Shown: in pieces, positions 16,686 to 23,664 of the stretch
Position numbering within the stretch: the stretch's first letter is position 1
Layout of the letters: every line of letters begins with the position of its first letter
NCBI GenBank assembly: GCA_910585705.1
Contig: CAJUER010000001.1
Location: 493,374-557,373, forward strand
Length of the DNA stretch: 64,000 nt
Reading direction: 5' to 3'
DNA from: an uncultured Christensenella sp.
GTDB lineage: Bacteria; Bacillota; Clostridia; Christensenellales; Borkfalkiaceae
Program-made: the position numbers and the translations under genes
The notes under the pieces: model-generated
Seen by the model: only the letters and a program-made list of their open reading frames with translations
Told to the model about the DNA's origin: nothing
The model's database searches: none

Positions 16686-19600
16686 TAAATTTCAATTGAA
16701 CCTTCAAAGGATTGTTTTACCGAACCGTCAAGCTCAACTCCGCTTTCGTCATATTTCACAAACAAATCTCCGCCTTTGAGCTTGACCGTTATAATTTCTC
16801 CGTAAGAACATTGTCCGCACTTAACCGCCGCAACAGCTGCCGCCGCCGCTGCCGTTCCGCACGACCACGTTTCTCCGTTTATGCGGTCCCATACGCGCAT
16901 TTTAACTGTTACATTATTTACCACGCGCACACATTCGACAATTACTCCGCAAGGGAAATATCCGGTATCCGATATTTGCTGTCCTATTGCGTCAATATCG
17001 ATTTCATCAACTTTATCACAGAAAACTACGCAATGCGGATTGCCGACGTTTACCAACGATACAGCATATGACTTGCCACCTAACGTTATTTGTCGTTCAG
17101 TTACTTCGCCGTCGAAAGTCGAAGGAATCAGCTTACCTTCAAATATAGGGTTGCCGAGTTTTACGGATACCGAACTTGCTTTGCCGTTGAACGAATTAAC
17201 CCAAAGCTCTTTTACTCCGCTACTCGTTTCCACCGTCAGATACTCGTCAGCAAGTTTGTTATCGAACAGATACTTAGCAACGCACCTTAAAGGGTTTGCC
17301 GCCAGTCCTCCGTCGCTTCCGTCACTGTTGAATACGCACATTTTCGCGTCTGCAACCTCAGACTTTTCAATCATAACAATACCGTCCGCACCTATCGCAT
17401 AATGCCTGTCTGAAAAGTTAATCGCAAGCGATTCCGGACAGGTAATTTTGTTATCCATATTATTGAAGAAAATATAGTCGTTTCCGCAGCTATGCATCTT
17501 ACAGAAATTGATCTTAAGTTTTTCCTTGCGAAGATTATTTATATCTACGAGCTCGGTATTTAACTGGTTATACCTTCCCGCAATAACGTCGGCAAGCGCG
17601 TTAGCCGTGTCCAGAGATGTCAGAACGGTTATACCAAGCAGTATCGCGTGATGATGCAAACTTATATAGTTTGAAATAGATTCAACGTCAGTCTTGCCCG
17701 TATAAACGATATAATCGATTTTACCTTCGTCCATGAGCTTGAAAATCTCTTCATTTGAAGACAGCCTTGCGACCTCGTTGCACTCCAAACCAAGACTTTT
17801 AATAACATTGCATGTGCCTTTCGTTGCGTATAGCGTAAGATTAAGATCCGCAAATTTTTTAACTATATTTACGATTTCAAATTTATCCTGATCATTTATC
17901 GTAAAATAGATACCCGAAGGATTTTGCTTAGTCGGGTGCTTCATATTGAAGCCTGCCGATACAAGCCCCTTGAAAAGCGCCTCCTCAATGGTTTTTCCTA
18001 TGCCGAGCACTTCACCCGTAGACTTCATTTCGGGACCGAGCTGAGAATTTACGTCGTTAAGTTTTTCAAACGAGAATACGGGAACCTTTACCGCAACATA
18101 AGGCGAGTTAGGATAAAGCCCTGTTCCAAAGCCGAGTTTTTTAAGTTTTTCCCCTACAAGTATGCGTGTTGCTATTTCAACCATAGGCACGCCCGTAACT
18201 TTGGAAATATACGGAATCGTTCTTGACGCGCGAGGATTGACTTCTATTACATATAATTCGTTGTGATATATCAGGAACTGTATATTTATAAGTCCCTTTG
18301 TTTTTAACGAAATTGCAAGCTTTGTAGAAATATCCACTACCTTTTTAAGCATAGCGTCACTTAGGTTATACGGAGGATAAACCGCAATAGAGTCGCCGCT
18401 GTGAACCCCCGCACGCTCGATATGTTGCATAATACCGGGAATCAGTACATCGACCCCGTCAGAAATCGCGTCAACCTCAAGCTCCGTACCCATTAAATAT
18501 TTGTCGCAAAGAACGGGATTTTCTATTTTTTGCGCCAGTATAACGTCCATATATCTTTCAACGTCGTTCTGCGTAAACGCTATGGTCATATTTTGACCGC
18601 CGATTACATACGAAGGACGCAACAGCACGGGATAGCCGAGCGTTTCCGCTGCACGCACTGCGTCTTCACCCGTCATTACGGTAAGTCCTTTCGGCCTTGC
18701 TATGCCGAACTCTTCCAAAAGCGCGTCGAATCTTTCCCTGTCTTCGGCTAAATCAACACTGTCGGCAGGCGTTCCGAGAATGCGCACACCCTTTTTGTCG
18801 AGGTAACCGCATAGCTTAATAGCCGTCTGACCGCCGAAGGTTATTACAACTCCGTAAGGTTTTTCTATATCGATAACATTTTGAACGTCTTCCGGCGTCA
18901 AAGATTCGAAATATAGCCTGTCAGCAGTATCGAAGTCTGTTGAAACAGTTTCGGGATTATTGTTTATAATTATAACTTCATAGCCGAGCTTTTTCAATGC
19001 CCACACGCAATGCACGGAAGAATAATCGAATTCTATGCCCTGACCTATTCTTATCGGACCTGAGCCTATAACGATAATTCGCTTTTTGCCGCTTTTCGAT
19101 ACAAACGGTTTAGCCTCGTCATGCGCTTTGTCGTCATAGGTTGAATAGAAATAAGGCGTCTGCGCGGAAAATTCCGCGCCGCAAGTATCAACCATTTTAA
19201 AAGACGCATTCCTGTGAATAGGCAAAACGTTCCCTGAAAGCTTTTCTATCTCTTTATCGGGATAACCGAGCTGCTTGCCGCGCAAATACTGTTCTTTTGT
19301 GACGATACTGTTTACAATCTCGTTCTCGTAATCGGCAAGATTTTTCAGCTTGTTTAAAAACCATTCGTCTATTTTTGTTATAGAATAAATTTCGTCAATC
19401 GAGAATCCGCGTTTAATTGCCTGATAAACAACGAACAGCCTTTCGTCGGAAAGTTCAGATAGTTTTTCTCTTATTTCACCGTCCGAAAAAGCTTCAAATT
19501 TAGGCATATTCAAAGTTGCGACGGAAATTTCCGCACCTCTGACAGCTTTCATCAATGCCATTTCGAAGCTCGTTCCTATCGCCATAACTTCGCCCGTAGC

Positions 19601-20731
19601 CTTCATTCTCGTGCCCAGACTTCTCTTTGCATACAAAAATTTGTCAAACGGCCATTTCGGAAGCTTTACCACAACATAGTCAAGCGTGGGTTCGAAGCAG
19701 GCAAATGTTTTACCCGTTACCGCGTTTTTTATTTCGTCAAGAGTATAACCCAAAGCTATCTGAGTAGTAACTTTCGCAATAGGGTAGCCCGTAGCTTTTG
19801 AAGCAAGCGCCGACGAGCGCGAAACTCTGGGATTGACTTCTATAACCGAATATTCGAAAGAATCTGGATTCAACGCAAATTGGCAGTTACAGCCGCCCTC
19901 GATGCCGAGTTCTGTTATAATATCCAGCGAAGCCGTCCTGAGCATCTGATATTCTTTATCAGAAAGCGTAACAGCAGGCGCAATGACTATCGAGTCGCCT
20001 GTATGTATTCCGACAGGGTCGAAATTTTCCATAGAGCAAACCGTAAGAACGTTGCCTGCGCTGTCGCGCAGAACTTCAAATTCAATCTCTTTCCACCCGC
20101 CGATATATTTTTCTATAAGAACCTGCGTTATCGGTGAAAGCATAAGTCCGTTATGGGATATAAGCCGCAGCTCTTCCTCGTCCTTTGCCATACCGCCGCC
20201 TGCCCCGCCGAGCGTATATGCAGGGCGCACTATTACGGGATAACCTATTCTTTCCGCAATGCTTACGCACTCGTCAACCGTATAGGCAATATCAGACGGT
20301 ACGACGGGTTGGTTTATCTTTTGCATCGTTTCCTTGAAAAGTTCCCTGTCTTCCGCACGGTCTATAGAGTCAAGCTTTACGCCTATGAGCTTAACTCCGT
20401 ATTCGTCTAAAAATCCCGATTTTGCAAGTTGGCAACCGAGCGTCAATCCCGTTTGTCCTCCGAGTGAAGCAAGCAAGCTGTCAGGTCTTTCCTTGATGAT
20501 TATTCTCTTCAATGTTTCGACGGTTAACGGTTCGAGATATATTTCGTCTGCAAGCGCCTTATCCGTCATAATCGTTGCGGGATTGGAATTGCATAAAACC
20601 ACGTTAATGCCCGCGTCTTTAAGAACTCTGCAAGCCTGTGCTCCGGCATAGTCGAATTCTGCAGCTTGTCCTATAACTATTGGTCCCGAACCGATAACGA
20701 GCACTTTCTTTATATCTTCTCTCTTAGGCAT
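16685..20731 (-). CDS. carB: Carbamoyl-phosphate synthase large subunit fused to a DapF-like domain
   Basis: 1348 residues. Residues 1 to about 1065 form a normal CarB: two ATP-grasp carbamoyl-phosphate halves (each begins with a VIGSGPI motif, near residues 13 and 558) and a C-terminal MGS-like allosteric domain. Residues 1073-1348 (17515-16685) are a diaminopimelate-epimerase-like domain: it opens KMHSCGNDYIF and holds VGNPHCVVF and GETWSCGTA. The first catalytic cysteine is missing: the usual SDGSxxxxCGNGxRC reads SDGSDGGLAANPLRC, with alanine at residue 1144. The second cysteine (1291) and its preceding Glu remain. Starts eight bases inside carA. Carbamoyl-phosphate synthesis is near certain; epimerase activity is doubtful. 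Confidence 0.96.
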   Translation of the reverse strand: MPKREDIKKVLVIGSGPIVIGQAAEFDYAGAQACRVLKDAGINVVLCNSNPATIMTDKALADEIYLEPLTVETLKRIIIKERPDSLLASLGGQTGLTLGCQLAKSGFLDEYGVKLIGVKLDSIDRAEDRELFKETMQKINQPVVPSDIAYTVDECVSIAERIGYPVIVRPAYTLGGAGGGMAKDEEELRLISHNGLMLSPITQVLIEKYIGGWKEIEFEVLRDSAGNVLTVCSMENFDPVGIHTGDSIVIAPAVTLSDKEYQMLRTASLDIITELGIEGGCNCQFALNPDSFEYSVIEVNPRVSRSSALASKATGYPIAKVTTQIALGYTLDEIKNAVTGKTFACFEPTLDYVVVKLPKWPFDKFLYAKRSLGTRMKATGEVMAIGTSFEMALMKAVRGAEISVATLNMPKFEAFSDGEIREKLSELSDERLFVVYQAIKRGFSIDEIYSITKIDEWFLNKLKNLADYENEIVNSIVTKEQYLRGKQLGYPDKEIEKLSGNVLPIHRNASFKMVDTCGAEFSAQTPYFYSTYDDKAHDEAKPFVSKSGKKRIIVIGSGPIRIGQGIEFDYSSVHCVWALKKLGYEVIIINNNPETVSTDFDTADRLYFESLTPEDVQNVIDIEKPYGVVITFGGQTAIKLCGYLDKKGVRILGTPADSVDLAEDRERFDALLEEFGIARPKGLTVMTGEDAVRAAETLGYPVLLRPSYVIGGQNMTIAFTQNDVERYMDVILAQKIENPVLCDKYLMGTELEVDAISDGVDVLIPGIMQHIERAGVHSGDSIAVYPPYNLSDAMLKKVVDISTKLAISLKTKGLINIQFLIYHNELYVIEVNPRASRTIPYISKVTGVPMVEIATRILVGEKLKKLGFGTGLYPNSPYVAVKVPVFSFEKLNDVNSQLGPEMKSTGEVLGIGKTIEEALFKGLVSAGFNMKHPTKQNPSGIYFTINDQDKFEIVNIVKKFADLNLTLYATKGTCNVIKSLGLECNEVARLSSNEEIFKLMDEGKIDYIVYTGKTDVESISNYISLHHHAILLGITVLTSLDTANALADVIAGRYNQLNTELVDINNLRKEKLKINFCKMHSCGNDYIFFNNMDNKITCPESLAINFSDRHYAIGADGIVMIEKSEVADAKMCVFNSDGSDGGLAANPLRCVAKYLFDNKLADEYLTVETSSGVKELWVNSFNGKASSVSVKLGNPIFEGKLIPSTFDGEVTERQITLGGKSYAVSLVNVGNPHCVVFCDKVDEIDIDAIGQQISDTGYFPCGVIVECVRVVNNVTVKMRVWDRINGETWSCGTAAAAAAVAAVKCGQCSYGEIITVKLKGGDLFVKYDESGVELDGSVKQSFEGSIEI

Positions 20732-21800
20732 TATATTTACCGTCCTTGATATTTTTTATAAATTTATCGAAAAGAAACGCCGCATCTTGCGGTCCGCCGC
20801 ACGCTTCGGGATGAAACTGTACCGTAAAGGCGTTTAATTCAGGATAGTCAAACCCCTCGCATGTACCGTCGTTTGCGTTTATATACGAAAGTTTACCCGC
20901 ATTTTTCAGACTTGAAGAAACTACCTCATAGCCGTGATTCTGGCTTGAAATATACACTCTGCCCGTTTCGAGATTTTTAACAGGTTGATTTGCACCGCGA
21001 TGTCCGTACTTCATTTTTTTTGTTTTGCCGCCCATCGCCAACGCGAAAAGCTGATGACCCAAACATATACCGAATATGGGAAGTTTTCCGGCAAGCTTTT
21101 TCAGATTTTCGATTATGGTCACATTATCCGCAGGGTCGCCCGGTCCGTTAGTGAGCATAAGACCGTCGACTTTTAAGTCCAGTATTTGTTGCGCCGTATA
21201 GTTTGCAGGGACCTTGATACAATAACAGCCGCGCTTTACAAGTTCGCGCACAATATTGTCTTTTGCACCGAAATCCCATACGGCAATTTTTAATCCCGAA
21301 GGTTTTCCGTAATACTCGATTTCTTTACATGAAACATTGTCCACCGCTTTTTTTATTGAGTATTTTGCAATTTCGTCCGTATTTTTAAGCGGTTTAGAGG
21401 TAATTGCGGCATTCATAACACCCGCTTCTCTTACAATTTTTGTAAGCTCCCTTGTGTCTATTCCGTATAAACCGACTATATTGTTTTCACAAAGATAATT
21501 TTCAAGCGTTTTTTCGCACCTGAAATTCGAAGGAACGTCGCACTTTTCTCTTACTATGTAAGCCGAAACCCATGCTCTTTTGCTTTCGCAATCCTGAGAT
21601 ATAAATCCGTAATTTCCTATAAGCGGAAAAGTCTGCGTAACAATCTGCCCGTAATAGCTCGGGTCGGTTAATGTTTCTATATATCCGGTCATACCCGTCG
21701 TAAAAACAAGTTCGCCCGTTATATCACCGTCCGCGCCGAAACGCTTGCCGATAAATTGTTTTCCGTTCTGTAAGATCAAGTAAACTTTGCTGTCTTTCAT
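20724..21800 (-). CDS. carA: Carbamoyl-phosphate synthase small (glutaminase) subunit
   Basis: Hydrolyses glutamine and channels ammonia to CarB for carbamoyl phosphate, used in pyrimidine and arginine synthesis. The class I amidotransferase triad region is complete: GICLGHQLFALAMG with the nucleophile cysteine, and VQFHPEACGGP. The frame reaches 21830, but the ATG at 21800 (MKDSKVYLIL) has an AAGGAT site at good spacing, giving 358 residues. The 3' end overlaps carB by eight bases. A long leader with a 51-codon ORF and an AT-rich terminator-like hairpin precedes it, suggesting attenuation control. Confidence 0.97.
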   Translation of the reverse strand: MKDSKVYLILQNGKQFIGKRFGADGDITGELVFTTGMTGYIETLTDPSYYGQIVTQTFPLIGNYGFISQDCESKRAWVSAYIVREKCDVPSNFRCEKTLENYLCENNIVGLYGIDTRELTKIVREAGVMNAAITSKPLKNTDEIAKYSIKKAVDNVSCKEIEYYGKPSGLKIAVWDFGAKDNIVRELVKRGCYCIKVPANYTAQQILDLKVDGLMLTNGPGDPADNVTIIENLKKLAGKLPIFGICLGHQLFALAMGGKTKKMKYGHRGANQPVKNLETGRVYISSQNHGYEVVSSSLKNAGKLSYINANDGTCEGFDYPELNAFTVQFHPEACGGPQDAAFLFDKFIKNIKDGKYNA

Positions 21801-21840
21801 TTTTTTAATCCTTGTAAATATTTTACTCAATTTCCGCCTG

Positions 21841-21876
21841 TTAAAATAAAGACTGATTTAAAAAAATAAATCAGTC
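21841..21876 (-). promoter_or_regulatory. Candidate transcription attenuator in the carAB leader
   Basis: Minus strand: perfect 10-bp stem GACTGATTTA / TAAATCAGTC with an all-U loop, followed by TTTATTTTAA. The stem is AT-rich but terminator-like. The stop codon of the upstream 51-codon ORF lies inside the 5' arm, so a ribosome finishing that ORF would keep the hairpin open. The run before it is U-rich. This matches the layout of UTP-sensitive attenuators known from enterobacterial pyrBI and pyrE; the function here is inferred. Confidence 0.5.
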
Positions 21877-22026
21877 AAATAAAAAACGATACACGTTGAA
21901 TTGTTTTAAATTTTTCAATACTAATGAATTAACAAGTCCGCCTTCGGCTTTCGAACGCCCGTCCGAACAGTCAAGGTTTGCAATTTTGATTATACTGCTC
22001 TTGTTTTCCGCATTAAAAAATTTCAT
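21871..22026 (-). CDS. 51-residue leader ORF upstream of carA
   Basis: ATG at 22026 to TGA at 21871, 51 codons, starting MKFFNAENKSSIIKI and ending NVYRFLFD. A GGGAT sequence lies about seven bases upstream, and a good promoter ends 31 bases before the ATG. I recognise no domain. Its stop codon is embedded in the 5' arm of the hairpin before carA, which suggests that the act of translation, rather than the peptide, matters: a leader peptide for attenuation. It could instead be a small functional protein; conservation of the amino-acid sequence would decide. Confidence 0.5.
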   Translation of the reverse strand: MKFFNAENKSSIIKIANLDCSDGRSKAEGGLVNSLVLKNLKQFNVYRFLFD

Positions 22027-22056
22027 CTATTAATCCCATTTTGCCGTACTTTGAAA

Positions 22057-22086
22057 AGTATACTACACCGATAAAGCCAAAGTCAA
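22057..22086 (-). promoter_or_regulatory. Sigma-A promoter of the carAB operon leader
   Basis: Minus strand TTGACT (22086-22081), an 18-bp spacer and TATACT (22062-22057). Transcription would start near 22050, giving a leader of about 250 bases before the carA ATG. Confidence 0.7.
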
Positions 22087-22109
22087 GCAAATTGACGATG
22101 TTTATATAT

Positions 22110-22769
22110 TTAAAACTTACTTGTTTTCGCCCTGTATAAATTAATTAAAAAATCATACCCTTTTAAAGATTTTCTGATTTTTTTATAATCGGGGATAACT
22201 TGCTGCACAGACCTCCAAAACTCAGGGGAATGATTGAAATGTTTAGTATGCACAAGCTCGTGAACAATTACATAGTTTTGGATTTCGAAAGGCAACATAA
22301 ACAAGATATAGTTGAAGCTGATATTATGCTTTGCGTCGCAACAACCCCACTTGCCTTTGTACGACTTTACAGAAAAAGTGTTTACCGTTATCCGCATACT
22401 TTCCGCAATGTTTCGGGCAAGCGCAAGAAAACTTTCGGAAAACTTTTTAATAAAAGTCTCCTTGATTTTTTGTACTGACTTAACGTAGACGCCTTCGGGC
22501 ATAATTTCGTTTCTGTCGGAAATTATAAGTGGAAGCTTCTTGCCGCAGACATATACGCTTTTATAATCTATAATATCCTGATTTGCATTAAGATTAATAA
22601 GGTTTGAATTTATAACTTTCTCAAGCCACGCTTTTTTGGAGTTCAAAAATTCTTCTATCCGCTTTTCGGATAAATGCAAAGGTACGCGCACGGTTATTTT
22701 ATTTTTGTGCGAAACGCAAACCGAAATAGTCTTTCTTACGGAGCGAAGTACTTCGTAACTATATTGCAT
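22110..22769 (-). CDS. YgjP-type zinc metallopeptidase (DUF45 / M48-like)
   Basis: 219-residue protein of the YgjP/DUF45 family, related in fold to SprT and WSS1 metallopeptidases. The zinc motif is HELVHTKHFNHSPEFW near residue 170, with HExxH and the third ligand in the HSPEFW segment. An upstream KGKWGCCDAKHNISFNY region matches the family's conserved WGSC-type block. No signal peptide. Its physiological substrate is unknown. It overlaps the thioesterase gene by eleven bases, so the two are translated from one mRNA; a GAGGAT site precedes the ATG. Confidence 0.85.
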   Translation of the reverse strand: MQYSYEVLRSVRKTISVCVSHKNKITVRVPLHLSEKRIEEFLNSKKAWLEKVINSNLINLNANQDIIDYKSVYVCGKKLPLIISDRNEIMPEGVYVKSVQKIKETFIKKFSESFLALARNIAESMRITVNTFSVKSYKGKWGCCDAKHNISFNYILFMLPFEIQNYVIVHELVHTKHFNHSPEFWRSVQQVIPDYKKIRKSLKGYDFLINLYRAKTSKF

Positions 22770-23490
22770 TAAACTTAATCCTCATCTGTACGCGCAACTC
22801 GTTCTCAACACTGCCTTCTATAAGCCAAAAATCCCCTTCGCGCTTTTTTGAAAAATCAATAACTTCCCCCGAAAGGCACTGCTTATTATAAGTTATCTGA
22901 AAACTTTGAACAGATTTGTATTCCAAATCTTCAAGACTGAACACGTCCATAAGGAAATCGGCGTACTTCGTATTGTTAACGTGAAAATAGTGGTCGCAAT
23001 CGGAGTAAGCAACTTTTTTTGAATAAACCTTATCCCCGCCCGCAATACGCGGAATTTTCCAGCCGTTAAAATCTATACTCCGTTCGGTGTTATATCCTTC
23101 CAAATCGCTTTCGCTGAAAAATGTTACCGACGGTAACAGAGTAAAATTTTTAAGATCTATCATCCCCCATCGCGCGGTTGCAACGCCCACTTTTTCATTG
23201 CCGCAATAAAGCTCGTAATCCCTCAAAAATACAATATGTTTAGGTTTTAACGGCCAGGTATGCACCGTCAGCTCATTACCGAGTTTTATATCTTTATAAA
23301 GCTCAACGTAATAGTTTACAACTATAAAACCTATATTCTTCGGCGCAATATCTTTATACCCAAAGCCCAGTTCATCGGCGGATAAACATGACGACTCTTC
23401 CATAAACGATAAAAGCGTAGACAGTTTCAAATTATCGTAAGCGTCAACGTCGGTATATTTCAACTCGTATTTTTTTATATGCCTATACAT
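22759..23490 (-). CDS. Acyl-ACP thioesterase
   Basis: Releases fatty acids from acyl carrier protein. 243 residues arranged as two hot-dog folds, the bacterial length for the FatA/FatB-like family. The N-terminal half has the YTDVDAYDNLKLSTLLSFMEE segment and the C-terminal half DCDHYFHVNNTKYADFL, an Asn/His-containing region where catalytic residues lie in plant homologues. A CGGAG site sits six bases before the ATG. It is the first gene of a pair with the YgjP-type protease and is divergent from the PadR-like regulator. Confidence 0.88.
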   Translation of the reverse strand: MYRHIKKYELKYTDVDAYDNLKLSTLLSFMEESSCLSADELGFGYKDIAPKNIGFIVVNYYVELYKDIKLGNELTVHTWPLKPKHIVFLRDYELYCGNEKVGVATARWGMIDLKNFTLLPSVTFFSESDLEGYNTERSIDFNGWKIPRIAGGDKVYSKKVAYSDCDHYFHVNNTKYADFLMDVFSLEDLEYKSVQSFQITYNKQCLSGEVIDFSKKREGDFWLIEGSVENELRVQMRIKFNAI

Positions 23491-23518
23491 ATTAGACTCC
23501 GTAAAATTCTTTAAATGA

Positions 23519-23527
23519 ATTTTAACA
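23519..23527 (-). promoter_or_regulatory. Possible extended -10 for the thioesterase gene
   Basis: Minus strand TG-T-TAAAAT (23527-23519). No convincing -35 is found at 17 bp, so this is a weak call. Confidence 0.35.
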
Positions 23528-23568
23528 CTAAAACAAAAAAAAGTCCATCAAAACGCTAAAAAAACGCA

Positions 23569-23583
23569 ATTATGTCAGACATA
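23569..23583. promoter_or_regulatory. Palindromic operator candidate (TATGTC-A-GACATA), copy 1
   Basis: Perfect 6-bp arms around a central A, lying between the divergent thioesterase and PadR-like promoters. The same 15-base string occurs at 56979-56993 near the AEC transporter promoter. The form resembles GntR-type or similar dimeric repressor sites; the binding protein is not identified. Confidence 0.5.
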
Positions 23584-23607
23584 GTACCCTTTATTATCAT
23601 CAAAACA

Positions 23608-23636
23608 TTGACACAATCGACAAAATATGATAAAAT
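23608..23636 (+). promoter_or_regulatory. Sigma-A promoter for the PadR-like gene
   Basis: TTGACA at 23608-23613, 17-bp spacer, TAAAAT at 23631-23636; the gene's GGAGG ribosome binding site follows at 23651. It lies downstream of the longest upstream ATG, which is therefore not used. Confidence 0.85.
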
Positions 23637-23664
23637 AATTATATTATTACGGAGGAAAAATCCT

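Noticed and set aside
17662..17853. Possible extra small ORF on the minus strand at the CarB-DapF junction region
   Set aside because: It overlaps the carB MGS-domain codons in another frame on the same strand and has no start signals; the fusion frame itself is continuous.
23124..23136. TTACCGACGGTAA palindrome, also at 25739-25751
   Set aside because: One copy is inside the thioesterase coding sequence, and a shared 13-mer is expected by chance in a window of this size; no promoter association.
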